From contig QCGU01000001.1 of the NCBI GenBank assembly GCA_003278165.1, positions 16,645-80,644 on the forward strand: a stretch of DNA of 64,000 nt. The letters run 5' to 3'. Positions 35,992 through 45,403 of this stretch are shown here, one piece after another. Under the pieces are notes generated by a model. That model worked only from the letters and a program-made list of their open reading frames with translations. It was not told the origin of the DNA and did not search any database. This DNA is from Pelagibacteraceae bacterium AG-390-A02 (GTDB taxonomy: Bacteria; Pseudomonadota; Alphaproteobacteria; Pelagibacterales; Pelagibacteraceae). Position numbers and translations under genes: made by a program. The first letter of the stretch is position 1; each line of letters starts with the position of its first letter.

Positions 35992-36725
35992 ATGATTTAA
36001 AAGGTAAAAATATAATTGTTACAGGTGCATCTGGAGGGATAGGAAACTCAATTGTTAAAAAATTATATGAAGGTGGTGCAAATATTTTAGCTACTGGTAC
36101 AAAAATTGAAAAACTTGAACAATTAAAAAAAGATTTTGAAAAAATTAATATTTTAAGATTTGATATATCTGAAACTCAAAAAATTGAGGAGTTCATCGAT
36201 AATGCAACCAAAGAATTAGGAGGCAGTTTGGATTGTATTGTAAATAATGCTGGTATCACACAAGATAACTTGGCAATTAGAATGAGTTTGGATGAATGGA
36301 AAAAAGTAATAGATCTTAACCTAACATCTACATTTTTGATCAGTAAATTTGCAATTAAAAAAATGTTAAAAAATAAATTTGGCAAAATTGTTAATATCAC
36401 CTCTGTTGTAGGACATACTGGTAATTTAGGTCAAGCCAATTATACAGCATCAAAAGCAGGAATAGTTGCAATGTCTAAAAGCTTAGCAATTGAGTATGCT
36501 AGGAAAAATATCAATGTTAATTGTATCTCACCTGGATTTATTAAAACTGCAATGACTGATAATATAGATGAAAAGTTTAAAGAAACAATTATAGCAAAAA
36601 TCCCCTCAGCTCGCCTTGGAGAGCCTGATGATATTGCAAATGCTGTAGTATTTTTGTGTTCTAACCAAGCAAACTATATTAATGGTGAGACATTACATAT
36701 CAATGGCGGAATGTATATGGCTTGA
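35988..36725 (+). CDS. fabG: 3-oxoacyl-[ACP] reductase FabG
   Basis: 245 residues, an SDR. The NADP-binding TGASGGIG is near 12-19, the NNAG motif follows, and the catalytic Ser-Tyr-Lys is in ITSVVGHTGNLGQANYTASKAG. The C-terminal INGETLHINGGMYMA is typical FabG. It reduces 3-ketoacyl-ACP during fatty acid elongation. Its stop overlaps a TTGACA element that probably belongs to the acpP promoter. Confidence 0.95.
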   Translation: MNDLKGKNIIVTGASGGIGNSIVKKLYEGGANILATGTKIEKLEQLKKDFEKINILRFDISETQKIEEFIDNATKELGGSLDCIVNNAGITQDNLAIRMSLDEWKKVIDLNLTSTFLISKFAIKKMLKNKFGKIVNITSVVGHTGNLGQANYTASKAGIVAMSKSLAIEYARKNINVNCISPGFIKTAMTDNIDEKFKETIIAKIPSARLGEPDDIANAVVFLCSNQANYINGETLHINGGMYMA

Positions 36726-36750
36726 CAAAATAACTTTTTAAACTAATAAG
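36722..36750 (+). promoter_or_regulatory. Candidate promoter and strong ribosome site for acpP
   Basis: A perfect -35 TTGACA (36722-36727) overlaps the fabG stop and stands 17 bases from AATAAG (36745-36750, four of six to TATAAT). Transcription would start near 36757. A good Shine-Dalgarno AAGGA (36764-36768) lies 5 bases before the acpP ATG; such strong sites are scarce in this window. Separate transcription of acpP would fit the large amounts of ACP cells need. Confidence 0.5.
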
Positions 36751-36773
36751 AATTTATAACAAAAAGGATCAAT

Positions 36774-37013
36774 ATGTCAGAAGACGTTTCAAGCAAAGTA
36801 AAAAAAATTGTAGCAGATCACTTAGGTCTTGATGAAACTAAAGTTACTGAAGAATCAAGTTTTATTGATGATTTGGGTGCTGATAGTTTAGATACTGTAG
36901 AATTAGTGATGGCTTTCGAAGAAGAATTTGGATCTGAAATTTCCGATAGTGAAGCTGAGAAAATTTTAACTGTAGGAGATGCAGTAAAATTCATCGAAGG
37001 AAAAGCAAACTAA
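36774..37013 (+). CDS. acpP: Acyl carrier protein
   Basis: 79 acidic residues with the phosphopantetheine-attachment serine S38 in [12 protein letters not shown]. It carries growing acyl chains for fatty acid, lipid A and related synthesis. It usually lies before fabF in alphaproteobacteria, but here gmk follows after 7 bases. It has its own likely promoter and a strong ribosome site. Confidence 0.97.
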   Translation: MSEDVSSKVKKIVADHLGLDETKVTEESSFIDDLGADSLDTVELVMAFEEEFGSEISDSEAEKILTVGDAVKFIEGKAN

Positions 37014-37020
37014 TTTATTA

Positions 37021-37653
37021 ATGCCCTCGCAAAACGATGGGGTTATGATAATTTTATCATCTCCTTCTGGAGCAGGTAAAACCACATTAGTTAAAAAATT
37101 ATCTGAATTAGATAATTATGAAATCTCTATTTCTCATACCACGAGACAACCAAGACCAAATGAGACACAAGAGGAAGATTATTTTTTTGTTAGTGAGCAA
37201 GAATTTAAGAGACTGATTTTAAACGAGGAGTTTCTTGAGTATGCAAAAGTATTTAAGAATTATTATGGTACTACAAGAACCCCAGTTATCGATAAATTAA
37301 ATAAAAGTAAAAATGTTTTATTTGATATTGATTGGCAAGGTGCCGATCAAATTAAAAATAAAAAATTGGATTATAAATTAATAACATTCTTTATTTTACC
37401 CCCCAGTAAAGAAATTTTATTTGAAAGATTGTCAAACAGACATATTAAAGACAAATTAATAGCAGAAGAGAGAATTAACCAATTTGAAAGAGATGTGCTT
37501 CATTGGATAAATTATGATTACGTGGTCATAAATGATGACCTAGACCGTTGTTTATTGAAAATTAAAAATTTAATTTCAGCCGAGATAAACTCTGGATCAA
37601 AAGATTACGATGCCAACTTTGTTAGAAAACACGTTGAAAAATTAACTAATTAA
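37021..37653 (+). CDS. gmk: Guanylate kinase
   Basis: 210 residues. The P-loop is [10 protein letters not shown] (K20), the GMP-binding region is [20 protein letters not shown], and the [11 protein letters not shown] and later SNRHIKDK segments match Gmk. It phosphorylates GMP to GDP. Its last 12 bases overlap the convergent rsmA. Confidence 0.95.
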   Translation: MPSQNDGVMIILSSPSGAGKTTLVKKLSELDNYEISISHTTRQPRPNETQEEDYFFVSEQEFKRLILNEEFLEYAKVFKNYYGTTRTPVIDKLNKSKNVLFDIDWQGADQIKNKKLDYKLITFFILPPSKEILFERLSNRHIKDKLIAEERINQFERDVLHWINYDYVVINDDLDRCLLKIKNLISAEINSGSKDYDANFVRKHVEKLTN

Positions 37654-38424
37654 ATTTTCATATTCTTTTGTTAATTGATAATAAACTTCATAATCTAAAT
37701 TTTGTGGTCTTAAGTTAAGATCAATTTTTAATTTATTTAATATATTTAGGTTCCCATTAAATATTTGATTATAAGGTTTCTTAAGCATTTTTCTTCTATG
37801 ATTAAAAAATATTCTAGTAATTAATTCTAAATTTTTTGAATTTATTTTGTGAAATTTATTTTTAGGTGTAAAGAATAATAAAGAGCTGTCTATTTTAGGT
37901 TTTGGATAAAATGATTCTGGTTTAATATCACATATTTTTTCTACTTTGAGTTTCCAATTACTTAATATAGACAATCTTCCATAATCTGATGTATTGAATT
38001 TTGCTATAATTCTATTTGCTACTTCTTTTTGAAACATAAGAATTAGATTATCAAACCAATAATTGTCATTAAGTCCAATGATCCATTTAGTAAGAATTTC
38101 TGTTGAGATATTATAAGGAAGATTTCCAAAAACTATTAATTTTTCTTTAGTTAGGGATGTTTCTTTGAACCTTAGTATGTCATCATTAAAAATAGTAATT
38201 AAATTGTTAAATTTGTCCTCAAGTTGATTTGCTAATTTATTATCTTTTTCAACAACATAAACTTTTTTTGGATTTTTATCTAAGATTGAAGAGGTTAAAT
38301 TTCCGGTACCAGGTCCAACTTCTAAAATTATCTTGCCTTGAATATTTACTATATTAACAATTTTTTCAATTATATTTTTATCAATTAAAAAATTTTGTCC
38401 TAAGCTCTTTTTTGCTCTAATCAC
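37642..38424 (-). CDS. rsmA: 16S rRNA dimethyladenosine transferase (RsmA/KsgA)
   Basis: 260 residues. [10 protein letters not shown] at the N-terminus, the SAM-binding [11 protein letters not shown] and the NLPYNIS catalytic motif are all present. It dimethylates two adjacent adenines in the 3' helix of 16S rRNA. It is the last gene of the lptF-lptG-lptD-surA-pdxA-rsmA series and shares one base with pdxA. Confidence 0.95.
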   Translation of the reverse strand: MIRAKKSLGQNFLIDKNIIEKIVNIVNIQGKIILEVGPGTGNLTSSILDKNPKKVYVVEKDNKLANQLEDKFNNLITIFNDDILRFKETSLTKEKLIVFGNLPYNISTEILTKWIIGLNDNYWFDNLILMFQKEVANRIIAKFNTSDYGRLSILSNWKLKVEKICDIKPESFYPKPKIDSSLLFFTPKNKFHKINSKNLELITRIFFNHRRKMLKKPYNQIFNGNLNILNKLKIDLNLRPQNLDYEVYYQLTKEYENLIS

Positions 38425-39386
38425 TAAAAATCTAAAAATTTAATTGAGTTTAATAAACTAGTAAAATCAGATTTTTTTTGCCCTAACATCCTTTCATTTG
38501 GTCCATGATCTGGCGAAACCCTTATAAAAGGTAAACCAACTGTCAAATTGATTGCATCAAACTCAAAAATAGTTTTGATAGGTGTTAAAACTTGATCATG
38601 ATACATCCCTACAACTATATTGTATTTATTTCTATTTGATTTTGTAAAAATAGTATCAGCTGGAAAAGGTCCTTCAATATTAACTTTTGATTTTTTTAAA
38701 ATTTTTACAGCTGGAGAAACAATTTTTTTATCTTCATTAAATATGTCACTGCTTTCACAATGTGGATTTAGTCCAGTTATAGCTATTTTAGGTTTTTGAT
38801 TAAATTTGGTTTTCCAAAATTTATCAATAATTTTAATTTTTTTAACTATTTTTGACTTAGATATATTTTTTGAAACAAACTTTAATGGTTCATGAGTAAT
38901 TATAGGACTTACTGATAATTTTTTATTAAATATTACCATGGCATAATTTTTAACCTTTGTTTTGTGTGCTAAATATTCCGTTACGCCAATATATTTTTTT
39001 TTTAAAAAATTTTTTTTTGAAATTGGACCATTAATAAGTTTGTTACTTATACCGCTTTTCATAATTTTTAATCCAATCTCAAATGATTTTTCAATATACT
39101 TGTTTGAATTTGATGAAATTTTTTGAAAGGCTTTATTTTGGTCAAAATCTATATCAATAACGTTTAGTTTTTTAAATTTAAGATTATTTAGAAAAATTTT
39201 TTTTATATCTATTTCATTAAAATTTAAATTTTCTTTAAGAGCCCTTAATTGTTTTAATAAAATTTTTTTAGAACAAATTAAAACTATTGGACTTTTAAAT
39301 TTTTTTTTGTGGATAATTTTTAAAAAGATTTCTGTAAAAATACTATTAGGTTCACCAGCCACTATAATTATTGGCTTAAATTTCAT
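38424..39386 (-). CDS. pdxA: 4-hydroxythreonine-4-phosphate dehydrogenase PdxA
   Basis: 320 residues. IIVAGEPNSIF at the N-terminus, the NGPISKKNF segment, the metal-binding GLNPHCES and the VGMYHDQVLTPIK and FIRVSPDHGP blocks identify PdxA. It acts in the DXP-dependent route to pyridoxal phosphate. It overlaps surA by 11 bases in the conserved surA-pdxA-rsmA order. Lys-rich, as its neighbours are. Confidence 0.92.
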   Translation of the reverse strand: MKFKPIIIVAGEPNSIFTEIFLKIIHKKKFKSPIVLICSKKILLKQLRALKENLNFNEIDIKKIFLNNLKFKKLNVIDIDFDQNKAFQKISSNSNKYIEKSFEIGLKIMKSGISNKLINGPISKKNFLKKKYIGVTEYLAHKTKVKNYAMVIFNKKLSVSPIITHEPLKFVSKNISKSKIVKKIKIIDKFWKTKFNQKPKIAITGLNPHCESSDIFNEDKKIVSPAVKILKKSKVNIEGPFPADTIFTKSNRNKYNIVVGMYHDQVLTPIKTIFEFDAINLTVGLPFIRVSPDHGPNERMLGQKKSDFTSLLNSIKFLDF

Positions 39387-40317
39387 TTATTTCCATATTT
39401 TCTTTTACTTTGTTAAAGTATATTTTTGAGTATTGATTTAATTGATTATTTCTAGTTATCTGAATTAATTTTTTTAATTCAGTGTTTAAGTTTATTTCTG
39501 ACTTTTGAGTTTTAATATCGTTTATTTTTAAAATTAAAAATCCACCAGGAACTGTTATTGGTTTTGTAAATTCATTTACTTCTTTTTTTGCTAAAACATC
39601 TCTGATTTTGATATTCAAAGAATTTTCATTAATCCAATCTAATTTACCACCCATGTTGCTTGTAGCTGAAATACTATATTTTAGTGCTGTATTTTCAAAT
39701 CCATTATTGTTAATTGAATTAACAATTTCTTTATATTTAGTTTGAATTTTTTCAGATTTTGAGACCTCAAAGAAAATTTCTGACATTAAATAAGACTTTA
39801 TTTTTTTTGCATTATTTTTAAGTATATCTTCTCTAAGTTTTTCTTCATCAATTTTAACATTTTTTGAGTATAAAGAATAAATAAGTTCATTCCATAACGC
39901 TTCGGTTTCAATTTTTTTGAGTACAGTAAAATAATTTACATTATTTATTTCAAGGTATTTTTTAAAATCTTCCAAGTTATTTAAACCTATGTTTGTATAA
40001 ATATTTTTTAACAATTGTTCTAATAATGATTGAGGTATTTCTGCATTTTTAAATCTATTTGAAATTTCAATTCTTTTTATTTTTTCTCTAACAACTGATT
40101 TTTTAGTTACATCAATAATTTCATTATATTTTAATTTTTTTAAATTTGGATTTAATGCAATTAAATAATTTTTCTCATTTTCAACATCTATATGCGTTAT
40201 TATTTCATTATCTATTTTAAAAATTATTTTATTTTCTAAACTGCTTAAATTTTCTGATAAGAAAAAAAAAAGTATAATAATAAAATAGATTTTTTTTAAT
40301 TTTAAATTAATTTCCAT
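39376..40317 (-). CDS. surA: Periplasmic peptidyl-prolyl isomerase/chaperone, SurA-like
   Basis: 313 residues from the ATG at 40317, which opens a clean signal peptide (KKIYFIIILFFFLSENLSS). An ATG at 40347 in the same frame would deepen the overlap with lptD. The IIFKIDNEIITHIDVENE region matches the SurA N-terminal chaperone domain; a single parvulin-like domain follows (SMGGKLDW-type motif, here SNMGGKLDWINE). E. coli SurA has two parvulin domains and is longer, so this is a reduced form. It assists outer-membrane protein folding, next to lptD. Confidence 0.82.
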   Translation of the reverse strand: MEINLKLKKIYFIIILFFFLSENLSSLENKIIFKIDNEIITHIDVENEKNYLIALNPNLKKLKYNEIIDVTKKSVVREKIKRIEISNRFKNAEIPQSLLEQLLKNIYTNIGLNNLEDFKKYLEINNVNYFTVLKKIETEALWNELIYSLYSKNVKIDEEKLREDILKNNAKKIKSYLMSEIFFEVSKSEKIQTKYKEIVNSINNNGFENTALKYSISATSNMGGKLDWINENSLNIKIRDVLAKKEVNEFTKPITVPGGFLILKINDIKTQKSEINLNTELKKLIQITRNNQLNQYSKIYFNKVKENMEINEI

Positions 40318-43153
40318 ACTGATCTCTTTCATAAAGTTTTCTTTCATAAGTAGTAAGTGGAATTAAAGTAACTGATAAAAACAAGTTTTCAGATGGAACA
40401 AGATCATCATCTTTATAGAATGTTCTGTTATACTTTATTGCTGCAGTCAAACAATCATTTTTATATTCATAACTTAAATCATAATATTCTGTTAGTGAAA
40501 TTTCTTTATTTCTACGTGTTGAAAAAGAAAATGAATTGCTTTCGTTAAAATTATATGAGGTTTTATTTGTGAGTGAATGCGTTGTTCCTAATTTATTTCT
40601 TTCTTCTATATAACCAAATTCGGTTACAAAATTATTTATAGATACTTCGGAAGTAATTGAGTGCGAATCAAAAGTCTTTAAATCGTTATCAATAGAAAAA
40701 TCATATTTTAAGTTAATATTATCTAATAAATTATTGTTTATTGAACCAAAAATATTTGAACTTTTTTGATTTATTGTCGATTTTTTTGGAATCTTTTCTT
40801 CAAAAGAATCTCTTAATACTGTAGCTAATTTTATTTCTAAAAATTTATCCTTTAACTCATTCTCTTCATCAATGTAAGAATTTTTATCAAACTTATAATC
40901 GAGGCCTAAAGTAATTGATTTTCCTTGTTCGAAAGTATCACTTAAACCCAATCTATTTATTGCAAATACATTGTCAGCGTTTATTACTTTAGATGATGAA
41001 CTATAATCTATCATATCATTGATAGGATTTAATCTAAAAGAAATTTTAGGTATTAATATTTCATTTGATAAATCATTATTTTTAACAAGGGGAAGACTTG
41101 AAATAACTTCAAATAATCCCATTCCTTCAATTCTTGGTGACGATTTATATGATTGATCCTTTTTTCCAACTGAATTTAGATTTTTAAAATATAAATTCAT
41201 ATTATTTTTAAATCCACTATTAGTAAAATAATCAGGAGTAGAATAGGATAAATTATTGGTAATTGATGATCTTAGACTGTTAGTATCTCTTAAATAATTA
41301 CTTCCAGATGAGTCAAAATTAAAAGAACCATCAATTTCACTTATTTTGAAATTTTTATTATAATTATATCTTGGCAATACGTACTGGTATCTATCTGTGT
41401 GCCTTACACCTAAATTTTCATAAATATTTAAACCAGTAGAAAAATCATAATCTTCATGGTCAAAAATATAATTTAATTCAGTATTCATCGAGTTTTTATT
41501 TGAAGGCATAACTGGGCTAGGAAAAAGATTATTTTGAAAAACTTTTAAATAAGTATCGTTATTAACCCTCTCGATTTTAGCATTCATTTTGCTATTTAAA
41601 AAGTTTGGTAAATTTAAGTCTTTATTATATGCAACAAAAATATGATTGATATTTTTTTCTTTATTGTTTGTATTTGATTTGTAACCTTTTGTTAAACTAA
41701 AATCAGCTATCAAAGATGAATTTTTCGTTTTTTGTCTATATTCATTTTGAAGAATTATTTTTTGTTTATTACTTTTATTTTCAAAAATTGTAGGCTTAAA
41801 AGTATAATCTTTATCAGGTCCAAGAGTTTTAAAGTAAGGTAAATAAATTGAAGAACCCAAAGTTTTTGATCTATTTAATTGAGGCTGCAGAAAGCCAGTT
41901 TTTCTTTTCACTGTTGGGTCAGGATGAAAAAATTTAGGAAAGTAAATAATTGGTACATCATAAATTTTTAGAACAGGATTTTTATAAATTAAATTTTTAT
42001 TTTTTTTGTCGTGGGTAATTTTTTCAGAATATATGCTCCATGGCGGACAATTACCTTTAATTTTACAGCTAGTAAAAATTCCATTATTAATTATTGTATA
42101 ATTTTCATTTCCTGAAGATGAGGATCCATAAATTCTTGGGTCTTGCTCAGGGTTTCCAAATATATCTTTATGAACTTTTATTTTTGTATCCTTTGATAAA
42201 AAACTTTGATCTTTAAAATCAAAAAATCCTTCCGAAAAATAGTAATTATCATATTTATTTTTTTCAACTTTCGAGATAAGAGTTACATTTTTTGCCTTAA
42301 GAAGTCTTGTATCTATTTGATAGAGAAAATTACTAGCTTCATATTGATTTTCATTATTATCAATTACAATAGAATTGTGTTTAGATGATAATTCTTGTTT
42401 CAGTTTATTGTAGATTACATTCTTTGATGAAAATTTATATTTTTTTTCAACATTAGCCCTTGAATTCCCCTCTGTGAAAACTATTTCTTCATTTTTTAAA
42501 TAAGTGGCTTTGTCAGATTCTATTGTTGTATTTTTTTCTGAATCTAAAAATTGAACGTTTTTGTTTGCTGTTAATATATTTTTAATTCTGTCAAATTTAA
42601 AATTTGAGGCTGTAATAGTATTGTTTACATCAACGGCTTTAGAATTCCCCTCTGTGAAAACTATTTCTTCATTTTTTAAATAAGTGGCTTTGTCAGATTC
42701 TATTGTTGTATTTTTTTCTGAATCTAAAAATTGAACGTTTTTGTTTGCTGTTAATATATTTTTAATTCTGTCAAATTTAAAATTTGAGGCTGTAATAGTA
42801 TTGTTTACATCAACGGCTTTAGAATTCCCCTCTGTGAAAACTATTTCTTCATTTTTTAAATAAGTGGCTTTGTCAGAATAAATTGTAAAATTATCATTAG
42901 TGTTTAAAAATTCTACATTTCCTGAGACGTTTAATATATTTTTTGATTTATTATATACAAAATTTTCAGCAACTATTATAAATCCATCATTGGTTTCAGC
43001 TTTTCCATATTTAGTACCAATAACCAAATTACCATTCTCAACTATTTCAATTTCTGTTATATTAAATTTAAATTCATCTTGTGCAGCAGAAAAATTAAAA
43101 AAATTAATTATAAAATAAATTATTAAAATAAAATATTTTAGTTTATTTCTCAT
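40307..43153 (-). CDS. lptD: LPS-assembly protein LptD
   Basis: 948 residues. Residues 1-24 are a signal peptide ending SAA. An N-terminal OstA/LptA-like jellyroll domain follows, then the LptD beta-barrel, with PVLKIYDVPIIYFPKFFHPDPTVKRKTGF as the typical junction. A 60-residue segment is repeated in the jellyroll part: SDKATYLKNEEIVFTEGNS occurs at 93-111, 153-171 and 213-231. It inserts lipopolysaccharide in the outer membrane. It lies 11 bases into the end of lptG and before surA. The repeats explain a length above the usual 700-800 residues. Confidence 0.9.
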   Translation of the reverse strand: MRNKLKYFILIIYFIINFFNFSAAQDEFKFNITEIEIVENGNLVIGTKYGKAETNDGFIIVAENFVYNKSKNILNVSGNVEFLNTNDNFTIYSDKATYLKNEEIVFTEGNSKAVDVNNTITASNFKFDRIKNILTANKNVQFLDSEKNTTIESDKATYLKNEEIVFTEGNSKAVDVNNTITASNFKFDRIKNILTANKNVQFLDSEKNTTIESDKATYLKNEEIVFTEGNSRANVEKKYKFSSKNVIYNKLKQELSSKHNSIVIDNNENQYEASNFLYQIDTRLLKAKNVTLISKVEKNKYDNYYFSEGFFDFKDQSFLSKDTKIKVHKDIFGNPEQDPRIYGSSSSGNENYTIINNGIFTSCKIKGNCPPWSIYSEKITHDKKNKNLIYKNPVLKIYDVPIIYFPKFFHPDPTVKRKTGFLQPQLNRSKTLGSSIYLPYFKTLGPDKDYTFKPTIFENKSNKQKIILQNEYRQKTKNSSLIADFSLTKGYKSNTNNKEKNINHIFVAYNKDLNLPNFLNSKMNAKIERVNNDTYLKVFQNNLFPSPVMPSNKNSMNTELNYIFDHEDYDFSTGLNIYENLGVRHTDRYQYVLPRYNYNKNFKISEIDGSFNFDSSGSNYLRDTNSLRSSITNNLSYSTPDYFTNSGFKNNMNLYFKNLNSVGKKDQSYKSSPRIEGMGLFEVISSLPLVKNNDLSNEILIPKISFRLNPINDMIDYSSSSKVINADNVFAINRLGLSDTFEQGKSITLGLDYKFDKNSYIDEENELKDKFLEIKLATVLRDSFEEKIPKKSTINQKSSNIFGSINNNLLDNINLKYDFSIDNDLKTFDSHSITSEVSINNFVTEFGYIEERNKLGTTHSLTNKTSYNFNESNSFSFSTRRNKEISLTEYYDLSYEYKNDCLTAAIKYNRTFYKDDDLVPSENLFLSVTLIPLTTYERKLYERDQYGN
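42462..42877. repeat. Exact 180-base tandem repeat inside lptD, 2.3 copies
   Basis: Bases 42462-42641 recur unchanged at 42642-42821 and again for another 56 bases to 42877. No mismatch was found when the printed rows were compared by eye. The period is 60 codons, so the reading frame is kept. Perfect identity at the nucleotide level, including synonymous positions, means the duplication is recent or kept by gene conversion, or that it was made in assembly. Confidence 0.95.
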
Positions 43154-44219
43154 TTATATTTACTAGTAACAAAGTGTTCAAAATACATAAAATTATTAAA
43201 GGTGAAAAAATAGAAAATGTTAATGGTATTTTTTCTGTTACACCCATAACATTAAAAAAATTACTTACATAGTAAATAATAACTGAAAAAAAAAGACCTA
43301 TAACAACTTTAAACGTACTGCTTTTAAATTTTTTTGTATTAAACATTATTATTGAAGAGAAAATAGTCATTAGCATAAGATAAAAGGGATAGGTAAATAT
43401 TTTATTTATTTGTAAATCGACATCGATTAATGAATAATTTAGCTTTTTATAATTTTTCCTTAAATCTAAAAGTTTTAAAATTGATAACGAGGATAGGTTT
43501 GAAAACAATGATTCAATTTTCCTCTGATTAAAGTTAGTTTGAAATTCTAAAATACTTATTTTTTTGCTTGTGTTATCTTCGAAAACAGAAGCATCATAAA
43601 TTAACCATTTATTATTTTTGATATCAATTCTATTGCTTCTAATATTTTTTAATAGCTCATAATTTTTATCAAAAGTTGATATAAAAGTTTCTGATAAGAT
43701 ATTATTGTTAATTTTTGAGGAATTAATTATATTTATTTCATCATCTACAATATCTTTTATCCATAAACCATTTTTGTTGATTACAGCTAAATAATCAGAT
43801 TTATCTGTAGAGTATTGATTTTTAATTTCTAGATAATAACTCTGTAGAGTTGATGATAAATTATAGTACATAGTGATTATACCAATACCAATAACAAAAC
43901 TGGAAATACTTAAAATTGAAATAATTTTCAAATTTTTTAGTCCAGAATATTTAAATATATTAATTTCATCATTATTAAAAAGTTTTATAAAATAAAATTG
44001 TGTTGATATTAAAAAAATGAAAGGAAACATTTCAAATATTATTGATGGAGTGTTCATAAGTGACAGGTATATTGGATAATAAGATCCTACATTTTTGCCA
44101 CTAAAAAATTCTATTTCTTGTAGTATATTAAGTATGAAAACTAAACTTAGCATAACCAAGAAAACATTTAAAAAAGATTTTAAAAAATTTGTTACTATAA
44201 ATTTGATATGAGTTCTCAT
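43143..44219 (-). CDS. lptG: LPS export permease LptG
   Basis: 358 residues with the YjgP/YjgQ family layout: three N-terminal helices, a large beta-rich periplasmic domain (about 100-250), and three C-terminal helices. It follows lptF and overlaps lptD by 11 bases, so by order it is LptG. With LptF and LptB it extracts lipopolysaccharide from the inner membrane. Sequence is divergent; assignment rests on topology and neighbours. Confidence 0.85.
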   Translation of the reverse strand: MRTHIKFIVTNFLKSFLNVFLVMLSLVFILNILQEIEFFSGKNVGSYYPIYLSLMNTPSIIFEMFPFIFLISTQFYFIKLFNNDEINIFKYSGLKNLKIISILSISSFVIGIGIITMYYNLSSTLQSYYLEIKNQYSTDKSDYLAVINKNGLWIKDIVDDEINIINSSKINNNILSETFISTFDKNYELLKNIRSNRIDIKNNKWLIYDASVFEDNTSKKISILEFQTNFNQRKIESLFSNLSSLSILKLLDLRKNYKKLNYSLIDVDLQINKIFTYPFYLMLMTIFSSIIMFNTKKFKSSTFKVVIGLFFSVIIYYVSNFFNVMGVTEKIPLTFSIFSPLIILCILNTLLLVNINEK

Positions 44220-44221
44220 TT

Positions 44222-45343
44222 TTAAATACTAGCTTTCTTGATTTTAAATTTATAAATTATGCCTAAGTAAATTATTAAGATAGAAAATACAGGAATAGAA
44301 ATCAAAAAAATATTTTTTATAAAACTGTCTCCAATAAATCCAAGTGAACTTTCAGAAATAATTATCATAAATATACCCAAAGAAAATATTAGAAATCTAT
44401 ATTTAAAATAATTTACATTTTCTTTTGTTATAATTAAATTAAATGCAGCAATTAAAATTAATAATGGAAGATAAAATGGGACAATAAATCTTTTAAATAA
44501 CTCTTTATAAACATTCCTTGGATTATTTTTATTACAATTAATAATACTTATATCTTTACCCAAATATATACTTTTAATGCAATCAACAAGTTCTATTGTT
44601 GATTGTTCTTGTAGTTTTTTATGAAACACCACGTGAGACTCCATATCTCCTAAAAGAAAATCAGATTTGCTAAAACTAAAATTTGTAATTTTATTTTTAT
44701 TATTATTAAAGTTTTGCCCTTCGTATAAAACTAAAACTTTATTATTTTTTCTTTGCTCAAAAATTCCTTTTTTTGCAAAAGTTATTTGAAAATTATCTTT
44801 ATTTGTTCTTTTTTTTATATAAATATTTATAAATTCATCTTTTTTATTCTTCTCTTCTGCAAATATTGTTAATCCTTTAATATTATCATTAAATTTTTTT
44901 GGTTTTATCAATCCTTCAAAATAATCGACTTCAGAGGTTCTTATAAGACTTTTAGCAATTTCTTGAGATTTAGGAGTTACAATTGTTAGTAATATGATCT
45001 GAATCAAAAAAACTAGAACAGAGAAAATTAAAAAAAAATTTATTACAGAAATTTTTTCTATTCCATGATTCCAATATATAATTAATTCATTTTTCAATTC
45101 ATACTTTATAAAAATATATGAGAAGCCAAAGAAAATACAAAAAGGTAAAACTTTGGCTATAATTTTAGGAAAATTTAAAAGTGTATAAAGAAGATATATG
45201 TTATGGTTTCTGCCGTCTTCGATTATTATATCTAGAAAGTTAACTGCTTGGAATACCCAAATAATTGAACTTATTCCAAATAATGCAACTAAAGAGAAAA
45301 CTAAACAATCAGATAAAAGCTTTCTAAATATTATTTTTTTCAT
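44222..45343 (-). CDS. lptF: LPS export permease LptF
   Basis: 373 residues with six hydrophobic helices and a central soluble domain, as in YjgP/YjgQ permeases. The region IVTPKSQEIAKSLIRT after the third helix and FEGLIKPKKFNDNIKGLTIFAE resemble LptF. It is the first gene of the envelope series and faces pepA across 60 bases. lptB, lptC and lptA are not in the window. Confidence 0.87.
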   Translation of the reverse strand: MKKIIFRKLLSDCLVFSLVALFGISSIIWVFQAVNFLDIIIEDGRNHNIYLLYTLLNFPKIIAKVLPFCIFFGFSYIFIKYELKNELIIYWNHGIEKISVINFFLIFSVLVFLIQIILLTIVTPKSQEIAKSLIRTSEVDYFEGLIKPKKFNDNIKGLTIFAEEKNKKDEFINIYIKKRTNKDNFQITFAKKGIFEQRKNNKVLVLYEGQNFNNNKNKITNFSFSKSDFLLGDMESHVVFHKKLQEQSTIELVDCIKSIYLGKDISIINCNKNNPRNVYKELFKRFIVPFYLPLLILIAAFNLIITKENVNYFKYRFLIFSLGIFMIIISESSLGFIGDSFIKNIFLISIPVFSILIIYLGIIYKFKIKKASI

Positions 45344-45403
45344 TGAAATAAGCTATTTTTATTCATATATACCACTCATCTTTAGCATATAGAATCGAAA
45401 ATT

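Noticed and set aside
42462-42877. CRISPR-like array
   Set aside because: The repeats are 180 bases, contiguous, in frame and within a clear lptD gene.
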